In this document: one piece after another, positions 27,998-37,147 of the stretch
Layout: each line of letters begins with the position of its first letter
How positions within the stretch are numbered: position 1 is the first letter of the stretch
NCBI RefSeq assembly: GCF_002902755.1
Contig: NZ_PPRS01000001.1
Coordinates: 28,617-92,616, forward strand
Origin: Mammaliicoccus lentus
GTDB lineage: Bacteria; Bacillota; Bacilli; Staphylococcales; Staphylococcaceae
Direction of reading: 5' to 3'
Length of the DNA: 64,000 nucleotides
The notes under the pieces: model-generated
What the model saw: only the letters and a program-made list of their open reading frames with translations
Databases searched by the model: none
Told to the model about the DNA's origin: nothing
Position numbers and translations under genes: made by a program

Positions 27998-28063
27998 CAA
28001 ATAGCGGTACACATCTGCGGAGTGTACTTGAGGTTAACTGTTGCGACGGTTGCCTCTTTTTTT
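27998..28063 (+). ncRNA. Putative AbiF-associated small RNA (antitoxin candidate)
   Basis: A transcript from the promoter at 27963-27991 would begin near 27998 and end at the T7 run (28057-28063), about 65 nt. It folds into two hairpins: GTACAC/GTGTAC (28007-28012 with 28022-28027, loop ATCTGCGGA) and a terminator hairpin from GAGG at 28030-28033 to CCTC at 28053-28056 with a TTGCGA loop. No ORF of note. A conserved structured RNA (the 'abiF' RNA motif) is known next to AbiF-type genes; I infer this is one but cannot run a covariance search. Confidence 0.7.
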
Positions 28064-28137
28064 ATGCTTAAAATATCAACTTTCTCACACATTGCCCTTT
28101 TTTCTGCCCTTTTTTCCATAAATTCAAACACAAAAAT

Positions 28138-28164
28138 AACCCTCTAGCCTGATTGCTAGAGGGT
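28138..28164 (-). terminator. Terminator of the rpsF-ssb-rpsR operon
   Basis: AACCCTCTAGC pairs with GCTAGAGGGTT around CTGAT; on the minus strand it is followed by ATTTTTG. Confidence 0.9.
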
Positions 28165-28181
28165 TTTGTATACATTAAATA

Positions 28182-28424
28182 TTATTGTTCTTCTTTAACG
28201 TATGGTAATAAAGCCATGTGACGTGAACGTTTAATAGCTATTGTAAGCATACGTTGGTATTTCGCTGAAGTACCTGTTACACGACGTGGTAAGATTTTAC
28301 CTCTTTCTGAAATAAATTTCTTAAGTAAATCTGTATCTTTGTAGTCGATATGTGTAATACCATTTGCTGTGAAATAGCAAACTTTTTTACGACGACGACC
28401 ACCTCTTCTTGGTCCACCTGCCAT
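28182..28424 (-). CDS. rpsR: 30S ribosomal protein bS18
   Basis: 80 residues, normal length. The sequence [19 protein letters not shown] and '[19 protein letters not shown]', '[20 protein letters not shown]' and 'RHMALLPY' are the standard bS18 pattern. It binds bS6 on the 30S platform. Last gene of rpsF-ssb-rpsR, likely regulated with rpsF by the S6:S18 leader. Confidence 0.99.
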   Translation of the reverse strand: MAGGPRRGGRRRKKVCYFTANGITHIDYKDTDLLKKFISERGKILPRRVTGTSAKYQRMLTIAIKRSRHMALLPYVKEEQ

Positions 28425-28478
28425 GATTGTGTTCCTCCCTTCTCGTTAAGTTTATATATAAACGTTTAAATCAACTGT

Positions 28479-29012
28479 TTAGAACGGCAAATCATCATCA
28501 CTGATATCAATTGGTCCATTAGCATTTGCAAATGGGTTACTTGATTGTTGATTATTATTTGACTGTTGTTGATTTGAAGGTGCTTTTTGGCCTTGTTGGT
28601 TACCGCCAAAGTCTTGTCCATAGTTTTGGAATTCGTTATTATTTTTCTGGTTGTATGATTGGTTATCATTACCTGATTGACGTTGGTTTGCGCCTTTAGG
28701 TTCAAGGAATTGAACGCTATCACAAACAACTTCAGTTACATAAACACGACGACCTTCTTGGTTCTCGTAGCTACGAGATTGTAAACGACCTTCAACACCT
28801 GCAAGACTACCTTTAGATAAGTAATTGTTTACATTCTCTGCGGGACGTCTAAAAACGACACAGTTGATAAAGTCAGCTTCTCTTTCACCTTGCTGATTCG
28901 TAAAAGTACGATTAATAGCTAAAGTAAAAGTAGCAACTTGAACGCCTGAGGGTGTTACTCTGTATTCCGGATCTTTAGTTAACCGACCGACTAATACAAC
29001 ACGATTAATCAT
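28479..29012 (-). CDS. ssb: Single-stranded DNA-binding protein
   Basis: 177 residues. The OB-fold is residues 1-110 ('[20 protein letters not shown]', '[21 protein letters not shown]', '[15 protein letters not shown]'). A Gln/Asn-rich flexible linker leads to the acidic tip 'DISDDDLPF', which recruits replication and repair partners. It lies between rpsF and rpsR as in other Bacillota. Confidence 0.99.
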   Translation of the reverse strand: MINRVVLVGRLTKDPEYRVTPSGVQVATFTLAINRTFTNQQGEREADFINCVVFRRPAENVNNYLSKGSLAGVEGRLQSRSYENQEGRRVYVTEVVCDSVQFLEPKGANQRQSGNDNQSYNQKNNNEFQNYGQDFGGNQQGQKAPSNQQQSNNNQQSSNPFANANGPIDISDDDLPF

Positions 29013-29042
29013 TTAATCTCCCCCATATCTTAAAAATTAAAA

Positions 29043-29336
29043 TTATTTTTCATCTTCGCGTACGACAATGTGACGAATGATATCGCCAGTGATTTTTGAT
29101 AAACGATCAAATTCATTGATTGCTTCATCATTTTCAGCCTTAATTCTAACGATATTGTAGAAACCTTCTGCGAAGTCTTGGATTTCATAAGCTAAACGAC
29201 GTTTACCCCAATCCTTTTCTTCGATGATTTCTGAACCGTTTGAAGATAAAACGCCTTTGAAACGCTCAACTAAAGCTTTTCTAGCTTCGTCTTCGATATT
29301 TGGACGTACTACGTACATTACTTCATATGTTCTCAT
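29043..29336 (-). CDS. rpsF: 30S ribosomal protein bS6
   Basis: 97 residues: '[20 protein letters not shown]', '[20 protein letters not shown]', '[13 protein letters not shown]'. I use the second ATG (29334-29336), which matches other staphylococcal bS6 and fits AGGAGG. The RBS is contained in the S6:S18-binding leader, so the S6:S18 complex can shut off translation. Confidence 0.97.
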   Translation of the reverse strand: MRTYEVMYVVRPNIEDEARKALVERFKGVLSSNGSEIIEEKDWGKRRLAYEIQDFAEGFYNIVRIKAENDEAINEFDRLSKITGDIIRHIVVREDEK

Positions 29337-29348
29337 CAATTTACACCT

Positions 29349-29391
29349 CCTTGTGGTCTATGCGGCTTAATATCTTTTGTATTAAGCAAGG
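29349..29391 (-). promoter_or_regulatory. S6:S18 (rpsF) leader, autoregulatory
   Basis: On the minus strand an outer stem CCTTG / CAAGG encloses an inner stem CTTAATA / TATTAAG, leaving a CCGCATAGACCA bulge that carries the CCG trinucleotide. This matches the bulged-hairpin S6:S18 motif that mimics the rRNA site. The outer right arm runs into the AGGAGG RBS. Confidence 0.75.
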
Positions 29392-29418
29392 AATAATTTT
29401 CATTACTCACAATCAAGA

Positions 29419-29447
29419 ATTATAGCACACAGCATTACTTTTTACAA
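29419..29447 (-). promoter_or_regulatory. Promoter of the rpsF operon
   Basis: Minus strand TTGTAA (29442-29447), 17-base spacer ending in TGC, TATAAT (29419-29424), an extended -10. Confidence 0.8.
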
Positions 29448-29454
29448 TCATTTT

Positions 29455-30555
29455 TTACACGTTAAATCTGAAGTGAACGACGTCTCCGTCTTTCATTAAA
29501 TAGTCTTTACCTTCAAGTCTTACTTTGCCCGCTTCTTTAGCTCCAACCATTCCATTATTACTTAATAAGTCATCATAACTTACTGTTTCTGCCCTAATAA
29601 ATCCTCTTTCGAAGTCTGTATGAATAATTCCAGCACATTGTGGGGCTGTCATACCTTCTATAAATGTCCAAGCTCTTACTTCTTGTTCACCTGCTGTAAA
29701 GTATGTTGCTAATCCTAATAGGTTATATGAAGCTCGTATTAATTTATCTAGACCTGCTTCTTCTACACCTAAATCTTCTAAGAACATTTCACGGTCTTCA
29801 TCATCTAATGTTGCAAGTTCTTCTTCTATTTTCGCTGAAATAACAATAACTTCTGACCCTTCATTATCTGCGTATTCTTTGATTTGTTTCACATATTCAT
29901 TGTCTTCAGGATTTGCTACTTCATCTTCAGCTACGTTTGCTACATATAACATAGGTTTTGCTGTTAATAAGCTTAAGTGTTTTAAAATAGTTTTTTCTTC
30001 GGCTGTAAACTCTATGCTTCTTACTGGTTCATTATTTTCTAATGTTTCTTTAATTTTTGCTAATAATTTTTCTTCGGCAACAGCTTCTTTATCTTTTTGT
30101 TTCGCCATTTTCGCGACTCTTTCATAGCGTTTTTCTACTGACTCTAAGTCAGCTAACACTAATTCCATATTAATAACTTCTATGTCATCGATTGGGTCTA
30201 CTTTACCTGAAACGTGCGTAACATTTTCATCTTCAAATGCACGTACAACTTGACATACAGCATCTACTTCACGGATGTGTGATAAGAATTTATTCCCTAA
30301 TCCTTCACCTTTAGAAGCACCTTTAACGATACCTGCTATATCTGTAAATTCAAAAGCAGTTGGTACTGTTTTCTTTGGTTTAACTAATTTAGTTAATTCT
30401 TGTAAACGATGATCCGGCACCTCTACGATACCAACGTTTGGATCAATTGTAGCGAAAGGATAGTTTGCCGCTAATGCTCCCGCCTTTGTTATTGCGTTAA
30501 ATAATGTAGATTTCCCAACGTTTGGTAAACCTACGATACCAGCTGTTAATGCCAT
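29455..30555 (-). CDS. ychF: Redox-regulated Obg-like ATPase YchF
   Basis: 366 residues. P-loop 'GIVGLPNVGKSTLFNAITK', switch region 'FTDIAGIVKGASKGEGLGNKFLS', and 'AKPMLYVANVAE' in place of the usual NKxD G4, which explains ATP use. The C-terminal TGS domain ends 'DVVHFRFNV'. It binds ribosomes and is involved in stress responses. The start is MALTAG (30553-30555), 6 bases after AAGGTG. It starts one base after the stop of the DUF951 gene. Confidence 0.97.
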   Translation of the reverse strand: MALTAGIVGLPNVGKSTLFNAITKAGALAANYPFATIDPNVGIVEVPDHRLQELTKLVKPKKTVPTAFEFTDIAGIVKGASKGEGLGNKFLSHIREVDAVCQVVRAFEDENVTHVSGKVDPIDDIEVINMELVLADLESVEKRYERVAKMAKQKDKEAVAEEKLLAKIKETLENNEPVRSIEFTAEEKTILKHLSLLTAKPMLYVANVAEDEVANPEDNEYVKQIKEYADNEGSEVIVISAKIEEELATLDDEDREMFLEDLGVEEAGLDKLIRASYNLLGLATYFTAGEQEVRAWTFIEGMTAPQCAGIIHTDFERGFIRAETVSYDDLLSNNGMVGAKEAGKVRLEGKDYLMKDGDVVHFRFNV

Positions 30556-30556
30556 T

Positions 30557-30754
30557 TTATTCACCTTGTCCTTTTTCTAATATTTTTTTGATTTTTTTAT
30601 CAAATTCTTGCCTTGGTAACATTATACTACGTGAACAACCTTCACATTTAATTCTAACGTCTGCTCCCAATCTTATGATTTTAAATCTATTGACGCCACA
30701 TGCATGTTGTTTTTTCATTTCTACAATATCATTTAAGTCATATGATTTTATCAT
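30557..30754 (-). CDS. DUF951 zinc-ribbon-like protein
   Basis: 65 residues. 'YDLNDIVEMKKQHACGVNRFKIIRLGADVRIKCEGCSRSIMLPR' has the C-x(n)-C-x2-C pattern of DUF951 (B. subtilis YyaL-neighbour 'YyzM' type). It is always found between mscS/yyaE and ychF in Bacillales. Function is unknown; it may bind metal or nucleic acid. Confidence 0.93.
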   Translation of the reverse strand: MIKSYDLNDIVEMKKQHACGVNRFKIIRLGADVRIKCEGCSRSIMLPRQEFDKKIKKILEKGQGE

Positions 30755-30777
30755 GAAACAGCCTCCATTTTAGATAT

Positions 30778-31662
30778 TTATTGAATATTATTTGGATTAT
30801 ATGAAACCATAGTTGGTATTGGTGATTGTATGCCTTCTTTATCGAAGAATGATTTTATTTCTCTTCTTAAAATACGTGCACCTGTACCATGTGCGTTTGG
30901 TTCTGTTTCTCCTGCAATTTTTATAGTAGCTTCACCTGCTGTTACAGTTTCTACTCCTAATATTTCAGGTTCATTAACAAAAATTGCATATTTTTCTTTT
31001 ATAGTTGGTAAAAACACTTCTAATTTTTGTTCTACTTTATCTAGATTTTCTTTAATAGAAACAGGTATTTCTACAATAGCCATACCATTGTGAATTGAGA
31101 AGTTTACTATTTCGTTCATAGTTCCATTTGGTAAGATTGTTAAATCTCCTTCAAAGGATAAGATTCTTGTTGATCGCATACCAATAGATTGTACAGTACC
31201 TTCTGCTACTGTTGTCCCAGTCGTATTAATTTTTACATAATCTCCGACGTCAAATTGATTTTCAAATATAATAAAGAATCCTGTTATGACATCTTTTACT
31301 AATGCTTGTGCACCAAAACCGATTGCTAAACCGACTACTCCAGCTCCGGCAATGATACTTTCTACTCTAATCCCTAAATTACTTAAGATAGTTGTAGCAA
31401 CAATAAACCAAACTACGTATGAAACTACATTCTGTAATAAGTTTACCATTGTTTTTGCACGTTTGTTAGACTTCCCTACCCGCTTCGTTCCATATTTAGT
31501 AGTGAAGAATTTTTCTATTAATTTATGCAATATTTTAATGATTATAAACGCGAGTATAATATAAAATAAGCCAATAAATATCTGTTCTATCCATTTCTGC
31601 CAATTGTCAGGGTTCATAAATGGATCAATTAATTTATGGATGATGTTGTTTATTTTTTTCAA
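30778..31662 (-). CDS. mscS: Small-conductance mechanosensitive channel
   Basis: 294 residues. Three transmembrane helices; TM3 contains 'SIIAGAGVVGLAIGFGAQALVKDVITGFFIIFENQFDVGDYV', the MscS pore and beta-domain entry. The C-terminal alpha/beta cytoplasmic cage ends 'GIQSPIPTMVSYNP'. It opens under hypo-osmotic shock. Downstream of parB by 12 bases, so cotranscribed. Confidence 0.96.
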   Translation of the reverse strand: MKKINNIIHKLIDPFMNPDNWQKWIEQIFIGLFYIILAFIIIKILHKLIEKFFTTKYGTKRVGKSNKRAKTMVNLLQNVVSYVVWFIVATTILSNLGIRVESIIAGAGVVGLAIGFGAQALVKDVITGFFIIFENQFDVGDYVKINTTGTTVAEGTVQSIGMRSTRILSFEGDLTILPNGTMNEIVNFSIHNGMAIVEIPVSIKENLDKVEQKLEVFLPTIKEKYAIFVNEPEILGVETVTAGEATIKIAGETEPNAHGTGARILRREIKSFFDKEGIQSPIPTMVSYNPNNIQ

Positions 31663-31674
31663 TTTTGCACCTCT

Positions 31675-32508
31675 TTACTGTTCTAACAATAATTCTATTA
31701 TTCTTTTATACTCAGATTCTGAATTGAATTCAAGTGATATCTTGCCAGACTTTTTCGTTTTATGAATATCAATATTAGTTCCAAATTTTTCTTTTAATTG
31801 ATACTCATGTTTCATAATAAATTGCGGCTTATTTTGATGAGCTTTACTTTTTGGTTTTCCTTTTTCATTTAAGAGTTTCACATGCTCTTCCAACGCCCTA
31901 ACACTCATATGTTCTTTGATGACTTTTTTGGCGACCTCAACAATGTTATGTTCTTTTTCTAAACCTAGTAGCGTTCTTCCATGTGCACTAGATAACTGAT
32001 CTTCATTAATCATATTTTTAACACTTGGTGGCAGATTAAGTAGCCTTAAGACATTTGCGATGTATGATCGTGACTTACCTAATCTATCAGCAACTTGCTG
32101 TTGTCTCAAGTTTAATTCTTCCATCATCGTCGCATAACTTTTCGCTTCTTCTAAAGGTTTTAAATTTTCTCGTTGCAGATTTTCGATAATGGCTAATTCT
32201 AGCATTTCTTCATCTGTTAAGCCTTTAATAATTGCTGGGACAGTCTGCTTACCGGCTAATTGACTAGCCCGAAAACGCCTTTCACCTACAACAATATCGT
32301 ACCCTTTAATCGTTTCTCTGACGACGATAGGTTGTAACACACCATGCTGTGAAATGGATTGGGTTAAATCTTGTAATGCTACTTCATCAAAAAACTGTCG
32401 TGGTTGATAAGGATTTCTTCTTAATTTATCTAATGGAATTTCAATAATTTGATCACTACTATGGTTATAAGAAATTTTTTGAGTTAATTCATAATTTCTT
32501 TCTTTCAT
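31675..32508 (-). CDS. parB: ParB/Spo0J chromosome-partitioning protein
   Basis: 277 residues. The CTPase domain has 'IPLDKLRRNPYQPRQFF' and 'VVGERRFRASQLAG'; the ENLQRENL motif (GENLQRE-type) is present; the HTH reads 'LNLRQQQVADRLGKSRSYIANVLRLL'; the C-terminal dimer domain ends 'EYKRIIELLLEQ'. It loads on parS and recruits SMC. No parA/soj gene adjoins it, the normal staphylococcal condition. The window also has the paralogue Noc about 10 kb away. Confidence 0.96.
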   Translation of the reverse strand: MKERNYELTQKISYNHSSDQIIEIPLDKLRRNPYQPRQFFDEVALQDLTQSISQHGVLQPIVVRETIKGYDIVVGERRFRASQLAGKQTVPAIIKGLTDEEMLELAIIENLQRENLKPLEEAKSYATMMEELNLRQQQVADRLGKSRSYIANVLRLLNLPPSVKNMINEDQLSSAHGRTLLGLEKEHNIVEVAKKVIKEHMSVRALEEHVKLLNEKGKPKSKAHQNKPQFIMKHEYQLKEKFGTNIDIHKTKKSGKISLEFNSESEYKRIIELLLEQ

Positions 32509-32534
32509 TTCATCACCGCGTCTATCCTTTAATT

Positions 32535-32550
32535 TGTTTCACGTAAAACA
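32535..32550. promoter_or_regulatory. parS site
   Basis: TGTTTCACGTAAAACA matches the consensus TGTTTCACGTGAAACA at 15 of 16 positions and lies 27 bases upstream of parB. Confidence 0.88.
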
Positions 32551-32632
32551 TGCACACTAAATTATAACAATTTTAAACACCTTATGCACAAAAGAAAAAT
32601 TAACGGATAAATTAAAATATTCAGAAAAGTTG

Positions 32633-32661
32633 TTGACAAAAAAATAAGCGCATAGTAATGT
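32633..32661 (+). promoter_or_regulatory. Possible promoter of the met operon
   Basis: A consensus TTGACA (32633-32638) is followed after 17 bases by TAATGT, a poor -10. The TTGACA and its place just upstream of the T-box support it. Confidence 0.45.
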
Positions 32662-32690
32662 GTAATATATCAACAACGAAATAATAATTA

Positions 32691-33046
32691 AAAGCACGAT
32701 AAAAAGGAAAGTAAATCTTAGCACTGCAATTAACAGAGAGTTCCTATTTGCTGAAAGGGAATATTGAAAGAAAGATTGAAAATGGCCTTGGAGTGGTGAC
32801 ATCGATATTGAGGTGTCAACGGGATCGCCCGTTATAGCGATACAGTATTAAAATCTCTTATATTGATGGCGTACTGGAAATTTTTTGTACTATTCCTTTT
32901 CTGCCACTGTATATTTTATTAAGAGATGGCGTACTTATAGAGGTGATGTCAGCAATGTCATTACAAACAAAGGTGGTACCGCGAGCTAAGCTTTCGTCCT
33001 TTACATCCGAATCATTTCGGGTTTAAAGGACGGAAGCTTTTTTTAT
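32691..33046 (+). promoter_or_regulatory. Methionine T-box riboswitch
   Basis: The stem I region contains AACAGAGAG and the distal GCTGAAA loop, then GAAAATGG followed by CCTTGGAGTGG, which places the specifier codon ATG (Met) at 32782-32784. The T-box bulge sequence GGTGGTACCGCG is at 32972-32983. The terminator stem is at 32988-33039 (arms CGTCCTTTA / TAAAGGACG plus AAGCTT / AAGCTT), followed by a T run. Uncharged tRNA-Met should allow readthrough into metI. Confidence 0.95.
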
Positions 33047-33076
33047 TTTTATATTTAATTAGGGAGGAAGGCAATT

Positions 33077-34183
33077 ATGAAATCTACTCAACTCGCTCAA
33101 ATTTCATTAACAAAAGATCGAACGGGAGCAACAACAAATCCAATTTATCTTTCTACAGCTTATCAACACGAAAAATTAGGTTGTTCTACTGGATTTGATT
33201 ATACAAGAACTAAAAACCCAACTCGCTCACAATTTGAAGAAGCTTTTGCAAAACTTGAAGGTGGAAAATACTCATTTGCAACTTCAAGTGGTATGGCTAG
33301 CATTCAATTGATTTGTAACTTATTTAAACCAAATGATGAAATACTTGTTTCTTTTGATTTATATGGTGGCACATTTAGACTTTTTGAATTTTATGAGAAA
33401 CAATACAATATTAAATTTAAATACATCGATTTTTCAAATATTGATGAAGTAAATGCTTCTTTAACTGAAAATACTAGAGCATTCTTTATCGAACCAATAT
33501 CAAACCCGTTAATGTTCTCGGTTGATTTAGATCCATTGTATGCAATAGCCCAAGAACATAACATTTTAACAATCATTGATAATACATTTTTAACACCGTA
33601 TCTATCAACTCCATTAAAAGATGGTGCAGATATCGTTTTACATTCTGCTACTAAATATATAAGCGGACACAATGATGTATTAGCAGGTGTTGTAACAGTA
33701 ACAGATGATAACTTAGGTGAATTACTCGGACAATTTCACAATATGATCGGCGCTACACTTTCACCGTTCGATAGTTATTTACTAGTACGTGGTTTGAAAA
33801 CCTTACATCTAAGATTAGACCGTGCTACAGAAAACGCTCGAAAATTAGCTGAGTCACTTCAATCAGTAAACAGCATAGAAGAAGTTCTTTATTCAGGAAG
33901 AACAGGCATGTTAAGCATCAGATTGAAACAAGACTATAGCGTAGATCGATTTTTACAAAATATAGATTTATGTATTTTTGCTGAAAGCCTAGGTGGTACA
34001 GAAACGTTCATCACTTTCCCGTATACGCAAACGCATGTCGATATGGCTGATGAAGAAAAAGACAAACGTGGCATTGATGAATACTTACTTCGTCTATCAA
34101 TAGGAATTGAAGATTACGAAGACATCTACCAAGACATACTTCAAGCTCTGAAAAAATCAAAAAAAGAAGGAGTGTCATTATGA
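33077..34183 (+). CDS. metI: Cystathionine gamma-synthase / O-acetylhomoserine thiolyase
   Basis: 368 residues, a PLP-dependent Cys/Met metabolism enzyme. 'YQHEKLGCSTGFDYTRTKNPT', 'FATSSGMASIQL', 'DNTFLTPYLSTPL' and the PLP-lysine motif 'HSATKYISGHNDVLAGV' (Lys in ATKY). It joins an activated homoserine with cysteine (or sulfide) to begin methionine synthesis. First gene behind the Met T-box; RBS GGGAGG; it overlaps metC by 4 bases. Confidence 0.95.
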   Translation: MKSTQLAQISLTKDRTGATTNPIYLSTAYQHEKLGCSTGFDYTRTKNPTRSQFEEAFAKLEGGKYSFATSSGMASIQLICNLFKPNDEILVSFDLYGGTFRLFEFYEKQYNIKFKYIDFSNIDEVNASLTENTRAFFIEPISNPLMFSVDLDPLYAIAQEHNILTIIDNTFLTPYLSTPLKDGADIVLHSATKYISGHNDVLAGVVTVTDDNLGELLGQFHNMIGATLSPFDSYLLVRGLKTLHLRLDRATENARKLAESLQSVNSIEEVLYSGRTGMLSIRLKQDYSVDRFLQNIDLCIFAESLGGTETFITFPYTQTHVDMADEEKDKRGIDEYLLRLSIGIEDYEDIYQDILQALKKSKKEGVSL

Positions 34184-35352
34184 GCTATTCAAAAGAAACT
34201 TCATTAATTTTAGACTCAACTCGCGGACATGAACATTTATCAAGTAACCAACCATTATATTATTCATCAACATTTCACCAACATACACTAGGTGAAAATC
34301 AAGAATTTGATTATGCAAGAAGTGGAAATCCAAATAGAAAGTTGCTAGAAGAAAAATTAGCTAAATTAGAAGACGGTCAGTATGGATTTGCTTTTAGTTC
34401 AGGAATTGCAGCTATCACTGCAGTGTTTCTCACATTAGAACCTGGAGACCATGTTATTTTGCCGGATGATGTATACGGCGGTACTTTTAGACTAACCGAA
34501 CAAATTCTTAAAAAATTTAAAATCGAATTTACAACAGTTGACCAGACTGATTTAAACCAAGTTGAAAACGCAGTTCAACCTAATACAAAGCTCATCTACG
34601 TTGAAACACCTTCCAATCCACTATTTAAAGTGACAGATATTGATGGAGTTGGACAGATAGCACGACGTAACGATGCACTATTGGCAGTTGATAACACATT
34701 TATGACACCACTTGGACAGTCACCTCTTAAATTAGGCGCTGACATCGTTGTTCACTCTGCTACTAAGTTTTTAGGCGGCCATAGTGATTTGATTGCAGGA
34801 GCAGTTGTCGTGAATGATCCTAAATTAAAAGAAGATATTTATCTCATTCAAAATGGAACAGGATCAGGTCTAAGTGTGTACGATTCATGGACACTTGCGA
34901 AGCATTTAAAAACATTACCAATTCGATTTAAACAAAGTGTTCATAATGCTGAACAAATATATAGATATTTAATAACAAATGAAGCGATTGAAACTGTTTA
35001 TTATCCAATTACTAATGACACACACCTAAGACAAGCTAAAAATGGTGGTGCTGTTATTGGATTTAGACTTAAAGACGAGTCAAAAGCACAGTCATTTGTA
35101 GATCATCTCAATATTCCACTTGTTTCAGTTAGTTTAGGTGGTGTCGAAACGATACTTTCTCATCCTGCTACAATGAGTCACGCTGCAATACCAGAAGAAA
35201 TTAGAGCAGAGCGTGGTATTACTAACGGTTTGTTCAGACTCTCAGTCGGATTAGAAGATGTCAAAGAATTGATTACAGATATCGATTGGGCATTAAAGGA
35301 GGCTATATATGAAGATGAAAGAGGCGTTGAAGAATCGTATCTTAATAGCTGA
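34180..35352 (+). CDS. metC: Cystathionine beta-lyase
   Basis: 390 residues. 'YYSSTFHQHTLGENQEFDYARSGNPNR', 'AFSSGIAAI', 'DNTFMTPLGQSPL', PLP-lysine 'HSATKFLGGHSDLIAGAVV', and 'SVSLGGVETILSHPATMSHA'. It cleaves cystathionine to homocysteine, ammonia and pyruvate. Overlaps metI (ATGA) at the front and metF at the end (44 bases), a tightly packed operon. Confidence 0.95.
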   Translation: MSYSKETSLILDSTRGHEHLSSNQPLYYSSTFHQHTLGENQEFDYARSGNPNRKLLEEKLAKLEDGQYGFAFSSGIAAITAVFLTLEPGDHVILPDDVYGGTFRLTEQILKKFKIEFTTVDQTDLNQVENAVQPNTKLIYVETPSNPLFKVTDIDGVGQIARRNDALLAVDNTFMTPLGQSPLKLGADIVVHSATKFLGGHSDLIAGAVVVNDPKLKEDIYLIQNGTGSGLSVYDSWTLAKHLKTLPIRFKQSVHNAEQIYRYLITNEAIETVYYPITNDTHLRQAKNGGAVIGFRLKDESKAQSFVDHLNIPLVSVSLGGVETILSHPATMSHAAIPEEIRAERGITNGLFRLSVGLEDVKELITDIDWALKEAIYEDERGVEESYLNS

Positions 35353-37147
35353 CGGAGCAATGGGTACAATCCTTTATTCAGAAGGATTAGATACTTGTCC
35401 AGAAAGCTATAACTTAACACATCCAAAAAAGATAGAAAAAATACATCGCTCCTATATAGAAGCAGGAGCTGATGTTATTCAAACCAACACATACGGTGCT
35501 AACTTTGAAAAATTGCAAATATATAATTTAGAGCACCGCGTCAAAGATATACACAAAGAAGCAGTACGCATCGCTAAAAGAGCAAGCAATGAAGACACAT
35601 TCATACTAGGAACTGTTGGTGGTTTTCGAAACATAAGAAAAAGTGACTTATCCATTGAGTCCATTCAATACCATACAGAAATACAAATTGAGACTTTAGT
35701 AAATGAAGGTGTGGATGGCATACTTTTTGAAACATATTACGACTTAGAAGAATTACTCGCTGTATTAAAAGATACTAGAGCAAAATATGACTTACCGATT
35801 ATAGCTCAATTAACAGCAAGCAACACGAATTTCTTAAGAAATAGTACACCTATACCAGATGCTTTGCAGTCTTTACTCGATGCAGGAGCAGATATTGTTG
35901 GACTGAATTGTCACCATGGACCTTATCATATGATTCAAACTTATAAACATATTGATATTCCTAAAGATGCATATCTTTCATGTTATCCAAACGCAAGCTT
36001 ACTTGATTTAGAAGAAAATGAACTTAAGTATAGCAATAACGCTGAATACTTTTCAAAATCTGCTAAAGAACTTGTAAATCAAGGGGTCCGCCTTATCGGT
36101 GGTTGCTGTGGTACTACGCCAGAACACATTAAGAAAATCAAAGAAGTCGTAAAAGATTTAAAGCCTGTACATCATAAAAATGTAATACCGATAGAAACAA
36201 AGAAATATCAAAAACAAGATAAACAAGAACCTAGCATTACCGAACTCGTTAGCCAAAAACCTACCGTTATCGTTGAATTAGATACACCAAAGCATCTAGA
36301 TACAGACAATTTTTTCAAAGGTGTTAAAGCTTTAGAAGATGCTGAAGTAGAAGCGATAACACTTGCTGATAATTCTTTAGCTAGCGTTAGAATTTCTAAC
36401 ATTGCTGCAGCAAGTATTATTAAACAAAACTATAAAATTAGACCCCTCGTACACTTAGCTTGTCGAGATAGAAACTTAATCGGTCTACAATCTCATTTAA
36501 TGGGGCTATCGCTTTTAGGAATTAATGATATTTTAGCAATCACAGGAGACCCTTCTAAAGTAGGGAATTTCCCAGGTGCAACAAGCGTATTCGATGTTAA
36601 TTCAAATGGTTTAGCAGAAATTATACAACAGTTTAATCAAGGTATTAACGCAGACGGAGCATCGCTAAGAAGGAATTCAAATTTCTCAGTAGCTGGAGCA
36701 TTTAATCCAAACGTTCGAAGATTAGAACCAGCAGTGAAACGACTAGAGAAAAAACTAGATTCAGGCATTGAATATTTTATTACTCAACCTGTTTATGAAC
36801 CTGAAAAAATAAAAGAAATATACGAAGCAACTAAACATCTAGATGCACCAATATTTATAGGAGTGATGCCAATAACCAACTATAATAACGCACTGTTTTT
36901 ACACAACGAAGTACCCGGTATCAAATTATCTGAAGGTGTTCTTAATGCCTTTGAAAAAGTCAAACATGATAAAGAGGCAACTAGAGCACTTAGCATAAGT
37001 TTAAGTAAAGAATTAATCGACACGATTCACCAATATTTTAATGGTCTGTATTTAGTCACACCATTTTTAAAATATGATATTACAGTTGAACTTGCACAGT
37101 ATTCAAAATCCATAACTGGTACACAATCTAAGGAGGCAATATTATGA
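35309..37147 (+). CDS. metF: Bifunctional homocysteine S-methyltransferase / methylenetetrahydrofolate reductase
   Basis: 612 residues with two fused domains. Residues 1-290 are a homocysteine S-methyltransferase barrel, with '[11 protein letters not shown]' and the zinc-binding '[14 protein letters not shown]'. Residues about 325-600 are an FAD-dependent MTHFR barrel ('[17 protein letters not shown]', '[17 protein letters not shown]', 'DILAITGDP', '[11 protein letters not shown]'). This is the YitJ type. Start ATG 35309 is 6 bases after AAAGGAGG, inside the end of metC. Confidence 0.93.
   Translation: MKMKEALKNRILIADGAMGTILYSEGLDTCPESYNLTHPKKIEKIHRSYIEAGADVIQTNTYGANFEKLQIYNLEHRVKDIHKEAVRIAKRASNEDTFILGTVGGFRNIRKSDLSIESIQYHTEIQIETLVNEGVDGILFETYYDLEELLAVLKDTRAKYDLPIIAQLTASNTNFLRNSTPIPDALQSLLDAGADIVGLNCHHGPYHMIQTYKHIDIPKDAYLSCYPNASLLDLEENELKYSNNAEYFSKSAKELVNQGVRLIGGCCGTTPEHIKKIKEVVKDLKPVHHKNVIPIETKKYQKQDKQEPSITELVSQKPTVIVELDTPKHLDTDNFFKGVKALEDAEVEAITLADNSLASVRISNIAAASIIKQNYKIRPLVHLACRDRNLIGLQSHLMGLSLLGINDILAITGDPSKVGNFPGATSVFDVNSNGLAEIIQQFNQGINADGASLRRNSNFSVAGAFNPNVRRLEPAVKRLEKKLDSGIEYFITQPVYEPEKIKEIYEATKHLDAPIFIGVMPITNYNNALFLHNEVPGIKLSEGVLNAFEKVKHDKEATRALSISLSKELIDTIHQYFNGLYLVTPFLKYDITVELAQYSKSITGTQSKEAIL

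Noticed and set aside
32557..32802. Minus-strand frame of 81 codons
   Set aside because: Covers the met promoter and the T-box stem I; has no RBS and no family resemblance.
36568..36585. ATTTCCCAGG inside metF as a Noc site
   Set aside because: Right half does not match the palindrome; likely chance in coding DNA.
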